A stretch of DNA of 64,000 nucleotides from Lachnospiraceae bacterium (GTDB taxonomy: Bacteria > Bacillota > Clostridia > Lachnospirales > Lachnospiraceae): positions 1-64,000 of the forward strand of contig JAGAOO010000024.1 of assembly GCA_017623675.1 (NCBI GenBank), read 5' to 3'. Made by a program: the position numbers and the translations under genes. The notes beneath the pieces are model-generated. The model searched no databases. It saw nothing but the letters and a program-made list of their open reading frames with translations, and was not told the origin of the DNA. Numbering within the stretch: the stretch's first letter is position 1; each line of letters begins with the position of its first letter. Below are positions 15,562-25,377 of this stretch, one piece after another.

Positions 15562-16722
15562 ATGAAGAAATGGTTACATGTTATAAAAGGTGCGGTTGCC
15601 CTGTTGATGGTTTGTCTGCTTTCGACGCAGGTGTATGCAGGCTCCATGGAGGACGCACAGCAGGATAAAGAGGATGCAGAGAACAAGAAAGAGGATGCGG
15701 AATCGATTCTTGCCGGATTGGAAAGTAAAAAGAGTGATATAGAAGCCTGGATTACCGAGTTAGATACACAATTAGCAGATATCCAAGCGGATATTACGGA
15801 TTTGAATAATCAGAAGGCAGATTTGGAAGTACAAATCACAAAAAAACAGGAAGAATTAGTAGTTGCAAAGGAAAAAGAACAGCAGCAGTATGCGGATATG
15901 TGTAGCCGGATTCAGTTTATGTATGAAAATGATGGCGCCAATTATGCAGATGCGTTGTTGAACTCTCAATCCATGAGTGATATTTTGAATCAGCCGGAAT
16001 ATGTTTCTGCAATGGCTGATTATGATTATAAAATGCTGGAACAACTGGTGGCAACCAGAGAACAGATTGCCAATGATGAACAGCTTTTACAGATGGATTT
16101 GACTGCGGTAGAACAATTGACAGAACAGGCACAGGAAAAAGAAGCAACGGTGAATACATTGATCGATGAAAAGGCACAGGAAGTTGCAGAATATGAGGAT
16201 TTAATCAGCAGGCAGGAACAATTAATTGCACAATATGATGCTGAAGTACAGGCGGCAGCCACTCGAATTGCAGAACTGGAACGGGCGGCACAAAACAATT
16301 CGGAATTTGTTCCGTATTCTGGAGGTGCATTATTATGGCCATGCCCATCCAGCACTAGAATTACTTCGTATTTTGGATATCGAACACCGGACGGTGGATA
16401 TGTAAATGCAAATCATAAGGGTATTGATATTGGTGCTCCTACCGGTACCCCGGCAGTTGCTGCAGCAAGTGGTGTGGTTGTTATTGCCCGCTATAGTGTT
16501 TCTGCGGGTAACTGGGTTGTTATCAGTCATGGTAATGGACTGTATACGATATATATGCATGCTTCGTCCCTTTGTGTAACGGAAGGACAGTATGTAAATG
16601 CCGGTGATACCATTTTGCTGATTGGGTCTACTGGCTGGTCAACGGGGCCGCATTTGCATTTTGGTGTGGGCGTAGGTGGTTATACATCTGCATATAATGT
16701 GGATCCGCTTCAATATTATTAA
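15562..16722 (+). CDS. secreted coiled-coil M23 peptidoglycan hydrolase (EnvC/PcsB-like)
   Basis: This 386-residue protein has a signal peptide (MKKWLHVIK then a hydrophobic stretch ending VYAG, residues 1-27), long coiled coils (about 30-240, rich in Glu, Lys, Gln), and a C-terminal LytM/M23 endopeptidase domain (about 265-386). The zinc ligands are present: HKGIDIGAP and PHLHFGV, with the conserved YMHAS loop. Position after ftsEX and the coiled coil fit the FtsEX-controlled hydrolase role of EnvC, PcsB or CwlO. I chose the ATG at 15562, with AGGTGA upstream; a GTG at 15553 is possible. Confidence 0.9.
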   Translation: MKKWLHVIKGAVALLMVCLLSTQVYAGSMEDAQQDKEDAENKKEDAESILAGLESKKSDIEAWITELDTQLADIQADITDLNNQKADLEVQITKKQEELVVAKEKEQQQYADMCSRIQFMYENDGANYADALLNSQSMSDILNQPEYVSAMADYDYKMLEQLVATREQIANDEQLLQMDLTAVEQLTEQAQEKEATVNTLIDEKAQEVAEYEDLISRQEQLIAQYDAEVQAAATRIAELERAAQNNSEFVPYSGGALLWPCPSSTRITSYFGYRTPDGGYVNANHKGIDIGAPTGTPAVAAASGVVVIARYSVSAGNWVVISHGNGLYTIYMHASSLCVTEGQYVNAGDTILLIGSTGWSTGPHLHFGVGVGGYTSAYNVDPLQYY

Positions 16723-16773
16723 TAGGGGAATAGGAATGATACTGATAAGATCAGTTCAGAGAGGATTTTCTGT

Positions 16774-18048
16774 ATGAACGGAAAATTTCAATTGAAAGGA
16801 ATAGGAAGTATGAGAAAGTATATAAAAGCCGGGTTAGGTTTATCAATGATATCCTTGCTCTGTACCGGATGTTTTTCCAATTATAATTTGTGGCAAAATG
16901 GTCAATCTACAGGCAACACTCAGAGTGGAGCATGGGGAAGTGGTAGTGGAACCGGCACCTCCATATATTCAGATGAAGTAGAAGATAAAATAGATTGTAT
17001 TAATGAAATTATTGACGAAAATTTCTATTTTGAAGCCAGCGATGATGAAGAACGGGAAGAGTATATCTACAAAGGAATTATGGAGAGTCTGGATGACCCA
17101 TATTCTGTTTATTATACGGCTGAGGAATATGCTGATATGATGGAGTCTTCGAGTGGTTCTTATCAAGGAATTGGAGTTTCAATTCAACAGGACGTTGAAA
17201 CGAAAACATTGACAGTTATTCGTGTATTCCAAGGTAGCGGTGCAGAAGACGCAGGAATGCTTCCAAAGGATATTATCACAGGTGTAGATGGACGTGAACT
17301 AAATGGAGAAGACGTTTCTGAAGTAGTTACCTGGATTAAAGGCGAACCGGGAACAACAGTTGATGTAACGGTATATCGTCCAAGTACGGAAGAAGAATTG
17401 ACCCTGACGATAGAACGACGTACCATTGAAAATTCATCCATCAGCTATAGTATGAAAGAAAATCAAATTGGTTACATAGAGGTAACGGAGTTTTGTGAGG
17501 TTACGTCAGAACAATTTCGTATTGCAATTGATGATTTACAGGCACAAGGAATGAATGGCTTAATTGTAGATTTACGAAATAATCCTGGCGGTTATGTAAA
17601 TGTTGCTACTGATATGTGTAATCGGATATTGGATGGTGGAACAATTGTTTATACTGAAGACAAGGATGGAAATACGCTGGAGATTTATGAAGCGGATAGT
17701 GAAGATTCTTTAGATATCCCAATCGTAGTATTGGTAAATGGTAACAGCGCCAGTGCTTCAGAAATATTTGCCGGATGTTTGAAAGACTATGGTAGGGCAA
17801 CGCTTGTAGGAACCACTACCTTTGGAAAGGGAATTGTACAGCAGGTAATTCCATTAAGTGATGGTTCTGCTATTAAGCTGACCATTGCAAAATACTTTAC
17901 TCCAAATGGCAATGATATTCATAAGATAGGAATAGAACCGGATGTAGTCGTTGAGTTACCGGAAGAATTACGGTATGAACCGGTAATCCCGGAGGAGCAG
18001 GATACTCAATTACAAAAGGCAATTGAAATTCTGACAACCAATGAATGA
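16774..18048 (+). CDS. S41 family carboxy-terminal processing peptidase (CtpA/CtpB type), lipoprotein
   Basis: This 424-residue protein has a lipoprotein-like signal (SMISLLCTGC, Cys about residue 33 from 16774), a PDZ domain (about 125-215, GVSIQQDVETKTLTV), and an S41 protease domain with the nucleophile in NGNSASASEIFAG and the lysine in TFGKGIVQQ. An in-frame ATG at 16810 would give a more compact signal peptide and has AAAGGA nine bases upstream; the ATG at 16774 has AGAGGA eight bases upstream. Neighbouring ftsEX and an M23 hydrolase suggest it trims wall hydrolases or related proteins (inference). Confidence 0.92.
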   Translation: MNGKFQLKGIGSMRKYIKAGLGLSMISLLCTGCFSNYNLWQNGQSTGNTQSGAWGSGSGTGTSIYSDEVEDKIDCINEIIDENFYFEASDDEEREEYIYKGIMESLDDPYSVYYTAEEYADMMESSSGSYQGIGVSIQQDVETKTLTVIRVFQGSGAEDAGMLPKDIITGVDGRELNGEDVSEVVTWIKGEPGTTVDVTVYRPSTEEELTLTIERRTIENSSISYSMKENQIGYIEVTEFCEVTSEQFRIAIDDLQAQGMNGLIVDLRNNPGGYVNVATDMCNRILDGGTIVYTEDKDGNTLEIYEADSEDSLDIPIVVLVNGNSASASEIFAGCLKDYGRATLVGTTTFGKGIVQQVIPLSDGSAIKLTIAKYFTPNGNDIHKIGIEPDVVVELPEELRYEPVIPEEQDTQLQKAIEILTTNE

Positions 18049-18063
18049 TAGGAAAGAGCAAGT

Positions 18064-19014
18064 ATGACAAGGATTAAGGCAGATAGAAATAAGACGATTG
18101 ATTTTCCGATAGATGAAGGAACGGAATATTTGAAGCGTTGTATCCGTGTAAACGAAGATGTAGATGTTGCAGTAATTCAGAACCAGATAATAGTTGGAGA
18201 TACCTTTCAGATATTATCGCACCTGCCACAAGGCTTTGTCGACCTGTTAATTGTAGACCCACCTTATAATCTGTCAAAGAATTATCATGGAAATTCTTTT
18301 TCAAAAAAGAAAGAAACAGAGTATCGGGAATACACAAAAGCATGGCTGGAGTTGGTTCTTCCATTGTTAAAGTCTACTGCAAGTATCTATGTATGCTGTG
18401 ACTGGAAAAGCAGTATCGTAATAGGTGAAGTTCTGCGGGAATATAGTTGTCTGCGTAATCGTATTACCTGGCAGAGAGAAAAGGGAAGAGGAGCAAAAGA
18501 AAACTGGAAGAATGGCATGGAGGATATCTGGTTTTCTACTGTGTCGGAGCAATATACGTTTAACGTTGATGCAGTAAAAATTCGAAGAAAAGTAGTGGCT
18601 CCATATCGAGAAAACGGAACTCCGAAAGATTGGGAGGAAACCGAAGCAGGGAAGTTTCGTAATACCTGTCCTTCTAATTTCTGGGATGATATTACTATTC
18701 CTTACTGGTCGATGGCAGAAAATACAGCGCATCCAACACAGAAGCCGGAAAAATTGATGGCAAAACTGATATTAGCAAGTAGTAATCCCGGAGATATTAT
18801 CTTAGACCCCTTTTCCGGAGCCGGAACCACTGCTGTTACAGCAAAGAAATTGGGACGTAATTTCGTAGGAATTGAACTAAACGAATTGTATTGTGCATGG
18901 ACACAAAAACGGCTGGAAATGGCAGAAGAAGACAAAACCATTCAAGGCTATCGAGATGGGGTGTTCTGGGAACGGAATACTTCTACACTACAAAGTAAAA
19001 GCACCGATATTTGA
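18064..19014 (+). CDS. DNA methyltransferase (adenine-N6 or cytosine-N4, beta class)
   Basis: This 316-residue enzyme has the catalytic motif DPPYNLSKNYHG (about residues 67-78) before the S-adenosylmethionine motif ILDPFSGAGTTAV (about 256-268), which is beta-class order. AHPTQKPEKLM precedes motif I as in type II and orphan N6-adenine enzymes. No restriction gene is nearby, so it may be a solitary regulatory methylase. The target site cannot be read from sequence. It starts 15 bases after ctpA, in the same direction. Its stop codon falls inside the stem of the terminator that follows. Confidence 0.9.
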   Translation: MTRIKADRNKTIDFPIDEGTEYLKRCIRVNEDVDVAVIQNQIIVGDTFQILSHLPQGFVDLLIVDPPYNLSKNYHGNSFSKKKETEYREYTKAWLELVLPLLKSTASIYVCCDWKSSIVIGEVLREYSCLRNRITWQREKGRGAKENWKNGMEDIWFSTVSEQYTFNVDAVKIRRKVVAPYRENGTPKDWEETEAGKFRNTCPSNFWDDITIPYWSMAENTAHPTQKPEKLMAKLILASSNPGDIILDPFSGAGTTAVTAKKLGRNFVGIELNELYCAWTQKRLEMAEEDKTIQGYRDGVFWERNTSTLQSKSTDI

Positions 19015-19041
19015 AACGGTTTCAAATATCGGTGCTTTTAC
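18995..19041. terminator. bidirectional terminator between methyltransferase and convergent gene
   Basis: A perfect 23-base inverted repeat (18995-19017 with 19019-19041) begins GTAAAAGCACC and ends GGTGCTTTTAC. The A and T flanks allow termination on either strand. It lies between two convergent genes and includes the methyltransferase stop codon (19012-19014). Confidence 0.88.
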
Positions 19042-19055
19042 CGTATCTTGTATAT

Positions 19056-19988
19056 TTAACCTAAGGCAGCAAATAATGCCGCAATTTCATCCGCAGATAG
19101 CTGTTTGTTTGGATCATCAGAAATGATAGAGGAGATGTCAGTCGGCTCTTCGGCAGTCGGTTTCTCTGTAACAGCTTCTTCAGTGACAGCAACCTCGTCT
19201 ACATTCTCAGGTTCTGTTATGTTGGAAGGTTCTTGAACAGAAGTTGCTGTGCCCATATTCGGAGTAGTCTCAAAAGAGGTTTCAATGCCTGCCGACATTG
19301 GTTGTGGCTGTACAGGGGCGTACATAATCGGCTGTTGAACGGAAGCGGTCAATTGTAGCTGCAGCGCTTGAATACTGTTATTGATGCAGGCCAATTCCTT
19401 GGATAAATCAGTTAATGAAGTGGCAATGCTGTCATTGGAGGCAGAACTTGTTTCCGGCTTCCGGCTTGCAATAGCTTGAATACATTTATCTAGATTCTCG
19501 TTTATCTGTGAAAAGTTCGCAGTTAATGTGGCAATCACCTTTGAGGTGTCATCCTGTTTATATTTTACTTGGAACTTTGCAGCCTTTGTCTGCTCCTGCA
19601 TTAATGACTGGATAAGGGCTTCATTTGCCTGCTGGTTCTGTGTAATCTGACTAAGGAGTTCCTCTAAATGCTCGGAAGAACGCTTGCTATACACATAAGT
19701 ACCTTTTCCTAATGTGTTTACCAGACGAATTAATTCCTCACCCTGTAATTTCATACCTTCATAATTCATGCGCTCCCGCTGTTCTTCTCCAACAGAAGGT
19801 GTTGGTATGTTCTTTTCCAGTTTGGAAAGACTAAGAAATAGCCAGAAAGCAGAAGCCAGCAAGAATAAGCTGGAAATGCCGACCATCAAAACGGAGCTTC
19901 GGTATTCCAGTAAACAGTATATAGTGGTTATGGTTGCGGCAATGGTGAGTAGTCCTGCGGCAATCCATGATTTTGACGTTTTTTTCAT
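19056..19988 (-). CDS. membrane protein with coiled coil and C-terminal DPNK/DEIAALF motif
   Basis: This 310-residue protein is not recognised as a named family. It has two transmembrane segments (about residues 9-30 and 34-55), a cytosolic helical region with likely coiled coils (about 60-215, many Gln, Leu, Glu), a Pro/Thr/Glu-rich linker (220-290), and the tail DPNKQLSADEIAALFAALG at the very end. The tail resembles short peptide motifs such as the EIDALL segment of FliM/FliN and probably docks a partner (inference). I chose the ATG at 19988, with AAGGGG eight bases upstream. An extended -10 (TGTTATACT on this strand, 20136-20128) may be its promoter. Confidence 0.6.
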   Translation of the reverse strand: MKKTSKSWIAAGLLTIAATITTIYCLLEYRSSVLMVGISSLFLLASAFWLFLSLSKLEKNIPTPSVGEEQRERMNYEGMKLQGEELIRLVNTLGKGTYVYSKRSSEHLEELLSQITQNQQANEALIQSLMQEQTKAAKFQVKYKQDDTSKVIATLTANFSQINENLDKCIQAIASRKPETSSASNDSIATSLTDLSKELACINNSIQALQLQLTASVQQPIMYAPVQPQPMSAGIETSFETTPNMGTATSVQEPSNITEPENVDEVAVTEEAVTEKPTAEEPTDISSIISDDPNKQLSADEIAALFAALG

Positions 19989-20196
19989 AATGTATCCCCT
20001 TACAATACTTGGCATGAGGTGTCATCGTAGATGGCAGAGTCCTGATGCCGTTCTTTTATATTTGATTTTGCACGATCCAATAGTTTGCGTATGTATGAAT
20101 GTTATTTCGTACCTTAATATAGGTATAAGTATAACACAAAATGTCAGATTAATATAGTAAAATACCAGATTTTTGAAGTATTATATAAAACAAGAA

Positions 20197-20210
20197 TGAA
20201 CAAATGTTCG
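20197..20210. promoter_or_regulatory. LexA-like SOS box upstream of uvrBA
   Basis: TGAACAAATGTTCG contains the palindrome GAAC-N4-GTTC, the core of the Gram-positive LexA/DinR box. It lies just upstream of the predicted uvrB promoter. uvrBA is SOS-controlled in Firmicutes, which fits. Confidence 0.75.
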
Positions 20211-20217
20211 AAAATGC

Positions 20218-20246
20218 TGTACTTATAAAAAAAATTATGGTATAGT
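20218..20246 (+). promoter_or_regulatory. predicted uvrBA promoter
   Basis: TGTACT (20218-20223) and TATAGT (20241-20246) are 17 bases apart, and TGG directly before TATAGT makes an extended -10. Transcription would start within the first bases of the duplicated hairpin element, so the RNA leader begins with that structure. Confidence 0.6.
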
Positions 20247-20297
20247 ATGACCTGAGGAGGGACCCACCGAAGGTGGGAGGAGTCCTTAGGTCGGATT
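20247..20297 (+). repeat. hairpin element, copy 1, uvrB leader
   Basis: A 51-base unit starting ATGACCTGAGG and ending TAGGTCGGATT. GACCTGAGGA pairs with TCCTTAGGTC (ten pairs, one wobble), enclosing an inner CCCACC-GAA-GGTGGG hairpin separated by a purine-rich internal loop (GGGA opposite AGGAG). An identical copy lies 87 bases downstream. Confidence 0.85.
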
Positions 20298-20333
20298 ATA
20301 GAAAAGAATAAAATAGTTAGTATAAGTATGGAC

Positions 20334-20384
20334 ATGACCTGAGGAGGGACCCACCGAAGGTGGGAGGAGTCCTTAGGTCGGATT
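20334..20384 (+). repeat. hairpin element, copy 2, uvrB leader
   Basis: Identical over 51 bases to the copy at 20247. The 36 bases between copies are A/T-rich and unrelated apart from a TAGTATAAGTATG stretch that echoes the -10 region before copy 1, so the duplication may have included part of the promoter. It ends 27 bases before the uvrB ATG. Confidence 0.85.
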
Positions 20385-20411
20385 GAAATATGCATTAGTG
20401 AGAGGTGTAGC

Positions 20412-22397
20412 ATGGATCATTTTGAATTAGTATCTGAATATGAACCAACCGGCGACCAGCCACAGGCTATTGAACAATTAGTAAAAGGCTTTCAGGAGGG
20501 GAATCAATTTGAAACGCTTCTGGGTGTAACCGGTTCCGGTAAGACATTTACCATGGCAAATGTGATTGCACAATTGAATAAGCCAACCTTGATTATCGCA
20601 CACAATAAGACATTAGCTGCGCAGCTTTACAGTGAATTTAAGGCGTTTTTTCCTCACAATGCGGTAGAATATTTTGTGTCCTATTATGATTATTATCAGC
20701 CGGAGGCATATGTACCTTCTACGGATACGTATATTGCAAAGGATTCTTCTGTGAATGACGAGATAGATAAGTTGCGACATAGTGCAACAGCGGCTCTGAT
20801 TGAGCGAAGGGATGTTATAGTTGTATCATCCGTGTCCTGTATTTACGGTATCGGTGATCCGGATGATTACCGGGAAATGATGATTTCCTTGCGTCCGGGT
20901 ATGAATAAAGACAGAGATGATGTTATTCGGGAACTGATTAATATTCAGTATGTAAGAAATGATATGGATTTCAAACGAGGTACTTTCCGTGTGAAGGGGG
21001 ATGTATTGGAAATTATTCCGGTATCCACCTTTGAAAATGCGGTGCGGGTAGAATTCTTCGGAGATGAAATTGACCGGATTACAGAATTCGACCCTTTGAC
21101 CGGAGAGATTCACAAGTCCTTAAATTTTACCTGTATTTTTCCGGCATCTCACTATGTAGTAGCGAAGGAAAAGATGAATCATGCCATCCGGGAGATTGAA
21201 GCAGAACTGGCAGAACGGGTAACATATTTTAAGGAAAGAGAGAAATTAATTGAGGCACAGAGGATTGCTGAACGAACCAATTTTGATATGGAAATGTTAC
21301 GAGAAACGGGTTTTTGTTCGGGAATTGAGAATTATTCCCGTCCATTGGCAGGGTTAGCACCCGGAGCCACACCGAATACATTATTGGAATTCTTTAAAGA
21401 TGATTTTCTGATGATTATTGACGAGTCTCATATAACAGTTCCACAGATTCGTGGCATGTATGCAGGAGACCGTTCCAGAAAATCAACGTTGGTAGATTAT
21501 GGTTTTCGATTGCCGTCAGCAATGGATAACCGGCCATTGAATTTTGAGGAATTTGAAACAAAAATAGACCAGCTTTTATTCGTTTCGGCTACTCCGTCTG
21601 TTTATGAAACGGAGCATGAAATGCTGCGGGCAGAGCAGATTATTCGTCCAACCGGATTGTTGGATCCGAAGATTGATGTCAGACCGGTAGAGGGACAGAT
21701 TGATGATTTGATTTCAGAAGTCAATAAAGAAGTCGAGCAAGGGCATAAGATTCTGGTTACGACTTTGACAAAACGGATGGCAGAGGATTTGACAGATTAT
21801 ATGCGAGAGGTAGGAATTAAGGTAAAATACCTGCATTCGGATATTGACACGCTTGAACGAATTGAAATCGTGCGGGATTTACGTCTGGGTGTCTTTGACG
21901 TACTGGTAGGAATTAATTTATTACGGGAAGGTCTGGATATACCGGAAATCACTTTGGTTGCTATCCTGGATGCAGATAAGGAGGGATTCCTTCGTTCGGA
22001 AACTTCTTTGATTCAGACTATCGGGCGGGCAGCGCGGAACAGTGAAGGACGGGTGATTATGTATGCGGATACCGTTACCCAGTCTATGCAGGTCGCTATT
22101 ACAGAGACGAATCGGCGTCGGGAGATACAGGATGCTTATAATCAGGAGCATGGCATTATTCCAAAGACCATTGTGAAGGAGATTCGAGATGTTATCAGCA
22201 ATGAGAATAATTTGGAAGAGCTTCAGGAAGCTACCAAGGATGCAGAATCTATGACCAAGAAGGAATTAGAGGAAGCCATTGCAAAGAAAACCAAGAAGAT
22301 GAATCAGGCAGCAGCAGAATTGAACTTTGAACTGGCGGCGATGCTGCGTGATGAGTTAAAGGAATTGAAGATTACATTGCGAGATATTGATGCATAA
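20412..22397 (+). CDS. uvrB: excinuclease ABC subunit B
   Basis: This 661-residue helicase-like protein receives damaged DNA from UvrA and recruits UvrC in nucleotide excision repair. It has Walker [14 protein letters not shown] (about residues 38-50), the beta-hairpin region [12 protein letters not shown], the DESH box ([11 protein letters not shown]), helicase motifs V and VI ([16 protein letters not shown]), and a C-terminal UvrB/UvrC motif (about 625-660). Length is normal. It is followed by uvrA in the same direction, 81 bases on, and preceded by a LexA-like box and duplicated hairpins. Confidence 0.97.
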   Translation: MDHFELVSEYEPTGDQPQAIEQLVKGFQEGNQFETLLGVTGSGKTFTMANVIAQLNKPTLIIAHNKTLAAQLYSEFKAFFPHNAVEYFVSYYDYYQPEAYVPSTDTYIAKDSSVNDEIDKLRHSATAALIERRDVIVVSSVSCIYGIGDPDDYREMMISLRPGMNKDRDDVIRELINIQYVRNDMDFKRGTFRVKGDVLEIIPVSTFENAVRVEFFGDEIDRITEFDPLTGEIHKSLNFTCIFPASHYVVAKEKMNHAIREIEAELAERVTYFKEREKLIEAQRIAERTNFDMEMLRETGFCSGIENYSRPLAGLAPGATPNTLLEFFKDDFLMIIDESHITVPQIRGMYAGDRSRKSTLVDYGFRLPSAMDNRPLNFEEFETKIDQLLFVSATPSVYETEHEMLRAEQIIRPTGLLDPKIDVRPVEGQIDDLISEVNKEVEQGHKILVTTLTKRMAEDLTDYMREVGIKVKYLHSDIDTLERIEIVRDLRLGVFDVLVGINLLREGLDIPEITLVAILDADKEGFLRSETSLIQTIGRAARNSEGRVIMYADTVTQSMQVAITETNRRREIQDAYNQEHGIIPKTIVKEIRDVISNENNLEELQEATKDAESMTKKELEEAIAKKTKKMNQAAAELNFELAAMLRDELKELKITLRDIDA

Positions 22398-22478
22398 TGG
22401 GAAAGACAGAAAAGAGTGAAGAAGGAATGGCATACATGCCACCCTGAGGTAGCTTGGAATGACAGAAGGAGATAAATG

Positions 22479-25307
22479 ATGGCAGAGAAGAAAGAGTTTA
22501 TTAAAATACGTGGAGCAAACGAACACAATTTGAAACATATTGATATTGATATTCCGAGAAATGAGCTGGTGGTTATGACCGGTTTATCCGGTTCGGGAAA
22601 GTCTTCTTTGGCTTTCGATACCATATATGCAGAAGGACAAAGAAGATATATGGAATCTTTGTCTTCGTATGCAAGGCAATTCTTAGGGCAGGCAGAAAAA
22701 CCGGACGTAGAGTTGATTGAAGGTCTATCACCGGCAATTTCCATTGATCAGAAGTCTACGAATCGGAATCCACGTTCTACAGTGGGAACAGTAACAGAGA
22801 TTTATGATTATTTTCGTTTGTTGTATGCAAGAATTGGTGTGCCGCATTGCCCAAAATGCGGAAAGGAAATCGCAAAACAAACGGTAGACCAGATGGTAGA
22901 TGCTATTATGGAACTGGAACCGGGAACGAAGTTCCAATTGTTGGCTCCTGTGGTTAAGGGGCGAAAGGGTCGACATGAGAAGTTATTGGCAAGTGTGAAA
23001 AAGAGTGGTTTTGTCCGTGTTATTGTGGATGGTAATTTGTATGATTTGTCCGAAGAGATTACCTTGGATAAGAATATTAAGCATGCCATTGATGTTGTGG
23101 TAGACCGTTTAATTGTAAAGGAAGGAATCGAACAACGACTGGCAGATTCTATTGAGACAACGTTGAAGCTGGCAGAGGGCACCATGACAGTGGACATTAT
23201 TGGCGGAGAACCGATGAATTTCAGCGAAAGCTTTTCCTGCCCGGATTGTGGTGTCAGCATAGAAGAAATTGAGCCAAGAAGTTTCTCATTTAATAATCCT
23301 TTTGGTGCCTGCCCGGTATGTCATGGACTGGGATATAAGATGGAATTCGACGTCGATATGATGATTCCGGATCGAAGCTTGAGCATAAATGAAGGCTGTA
23401 TACAGGTAATGGGTTGGCAGTCTGTAGCAAAGGAAGGAAGTTTTTCCAGAGCGATTTTAGATGCTTTAGCGGAAGAGTATGGATTTGATATGGATACACC
23501 ATTTCAGGATTATTCTCAGGAGATTCAGGACTTATTGCTTTATGGAGTCGGCAGTCATTCGGTAAAGGTATTTTATAAAGGACAGCGTGGAGAGGGTGTA
23601 TATGATATCACCTTTGAAGGCTTATTTGAGAATGTGAAACGGAGATACCGGGAGTCCTCCCAATCCATGCGGGAAGAGTACGAGTCTTACATGTCGATTA
23701 CACCGTGTGAGGAGTGTCATGGCAAGCGGTTAAAGGCGGAATCATTAGCTGTTACCATTGATGATAAAAATATCGCAGAGATTACAGAAATGTCTATTGC
23801 CGATTTGCATGGATACTTACAGAATCTAACGATTACAGAGCGGCAGCAGTTGATTGGTGGCATGATACTAAAAGAAATTCGTGCAAGAATCCGCTTTTTA
23901 ATGGATGTAGGACTGGATTATCTGGCATTGTATCGCCCTACAGCAACTTTGTCCGGTGGCGAGGCACAGAGAATTCGTCTGGCTACCCAGATTGGTTCCG
24001 GTTTGGTAGGTGTGGCATATATTTTGGACGAGCCAAGTATTGGTTTGCATCAGAGAGATAATGATAAGCTGATTGCAACCTTGAAGCGGTTGCGGGATTT
24101 GGGTAATTCTTTAATTGTGGTAGAGCATGATGAGGATACTATGCTGGCAGCAGATTTTATTGTGGATATCGGACCCGGAGCCGGTGACTATGGCGGTGAA
24201 GTGGTTGCCAGTGGTACGGCAAAGGATATTATGAATTGCAAGGAATCTATTACCGGAGCTTATTTAAGTGGAAGAAAGAAAATTCCGGTTCCCCCGGTGC
24301 GGAGAACCCCAAGCGGCTGGCTGGAGGTAGTAGGAGCCAGAGAGAATAATTTGAAGAATATTAATGTGAGATTCCCACTAGGTGTTATGACTTGCGTAAC
24401 CGGTGTATCCGGTTCCGGTAAGAGTTCTTTAGTAAATGAGATTCTATATAAGCATCTGGCAAGAGATTTGAATCGTGCAAAAGAGAAACCGGGAAAGCAT
24501 AAGGAAATCCGGGGAATGGAGCAATTAGATAAAGTAATTAACATTGACCAGTCTCCAATAGGAAGAACCTCCCGTTCAAATCCGGCTACCTATACCGGCG
24601 TGTTTGATATGATTCGGGATCTATTTGCATCTTCGAAGGATGCCAAAGCAAAGGGATATAACAAAGGACGCTTTAGTTTTAATGTATCCGGCGGACGCTG
24701 CGAGGCATGTAAAGGTGATGGTATTATTAAGATTGAAATGCATTTCTTACCGGATGTATATGTACCTTGTGAGGTGTGTCACGGAAAGCGGTATAACCGG
24801 GAAACCTTAGAGGTGAAATATAAGGGCAAGAGTATTTCGGATGTACTGGATATGACGGTGGATGAAGCCTGCATATTCTTTGAGAATCTTCCGTCCATTT
24901 TGCGAAAGATTGAAACCCTGCGGGATGTGGGATTGGGATATATTAAGTTGGGACAGCCTTCCACAGCCTTATCCGGTGGTGAGGCACAACGGATTAAGCT
25001 GGCAACAGAATTGAGTAAGAGGAGTACCGGAAAGACCATATATATTCTGGATGAACCTACAACCGGACTTCATTTTGCAGATGTGCATAAGCTGATTGAT
25101 ATTTTACAGCGGTTGACAGAAGGCGGTAATACGGTTGTTGTAATCGAGCATAATTTGGATGTGATTAAGACGGCAGATTATATTATTGACATTGGACCGG
25201 AAGGTGGTGTCCGGGGTGGTACGGTCGAAACACAGGGAACGCCGGAGGAAGTAGTACAGTGTTCGGAAAGCTATACCGGCAAGTATTTGAAGAAGTATTT
25301 GAAATAG
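22479..25307 (+). CDS. uvrA: excinuclease ABC subunit A
   Basis: This 942-residue protein finds DNA lesions. It has two ABC ATPase modules: Walker [16 protein letters not shown] (about 31-45) and [15 protein letters not shown] (about 640-655), each with its LSGGEAQRI signature and Walker B. Zinc-finger cysteines are intact (CPDC...CPVC near 252-285 and CEAC...CEVC near 745-770). I chose the ATG at 22479, seven bases after AAGGAG; the preceding ATG is only four bases away. A small TGGCAT-AC-ATGCCA hairpin lies in the uvrB-uvrA gap (22428-22441 region). Confidence 0.97.
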   Translation: MAEKKEFIKIRGANEHNLKHIDIDIPRNELVVMTGLSGSGKSSLAFDTIYAEGQRRYMESLSSYARQFLGQAEKPDVELIEGLSPAISIDQKSTNRNPRSTVGTVTEIYDYFRLLYARIGVPHCPKCGKEIAKQTVDQMVDAIMELEPGTKFQLLAPVVKGRKGRHEKLLASVKKSGFVRVIVDGNLYDLSEEITLDKNIKHAIDVVVDRLIVKEGIEQRLADSIETTLKLAEGTMTVDIIGGEPMNFSESFSCPDCGVSIEEIEPRSFSFNNPFGACPVCHGLGYKMEFDVDMMIPDRSLSINEGCIQVMGWQSVAKEGSFSRAILDALAEEYGFDMDTPFQDYSQEIQDLLLYGVGSHSVKVFYKGQRGEGVYDITFEGLFENVKRRYRESSQSMREEYESYMSITPCEECHGKRLKAESLAVTIDDKNIAEITEMSIADLHGYLQNLTITERQQLIGGMILKEIRARIRFLMDVGLDYLALYRPTATLSGGEAQRIRLATQIGSGLVGVAYILDEPSIGLHQRDNDKLIATLKRLRDLGNSLIVVEHDEDTMLAADFIVDIGPGAGDYGGEVVASGTAKDIMNCKESITGAYLSGRKKIPVPPVRRTPSGWLEVVGARENNLKNINVRFPLGVMTCVTGVSGSGKSSLVNEILYKHLARDLNRAKEKPGKHKEIRGMEQLDKVINIDQSPIGRTSRSNPATYTGVFDMIRDLFASSKDAKAKGYNKGRFSFNVSGGRCEACKGDGIIKIEMHFLPDVYVPCEVCHGKRYNRETLEVKYKGKSISDVLDMTVDEACIFFENLPSILRKIETLRDVGLGYIKLGQPSTALSGGEAQRIKLATELSKRSTGKTIYILDEPTTGLHFADVHKLIDILQRLTEGGNTVVVIEHNLDVIKTADYIIDIGPEGGVRGGTVETQGTPEEVVQCSESYTGKYLKKYLK

Positions 25308-25377
25308 GATGCGGAATCAATAAGGGTAGGAGATAAATATATGATGCGGAACCGGATAAGGGGGAAGATAGATTTAT
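25308..25377 (+). repeat. imperfect 35-base tandem repeat carrying a 12-codon leader ORF
   Basis: Two adjacent 35-base units (25308-25342 and 25343-25377), both starting GATGCGGAA, match at about 24 positions. Copy 1 carries GGAG eight bases before an ATG at 25341, which opens a 12-codon frame (MMRNRIRGKIDL) ending in TGA at 25377-25379. That stop overlaps the acetyltransferase ATG (25376) as ATGA, so the short frame could couple or gate its translation. Confidence 0.5.

Noticed and set aside
20247-20384. CRISPR array
   Set aside because: Only two copies, with internal dyad structure and no cas gene; the unit is a hairpin element, not repeat-spacer.
23290-25039. Several antisense ORFs over uvrA
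   Set aside because: All mirror the conserved uvrA coding frame and have no start signals.
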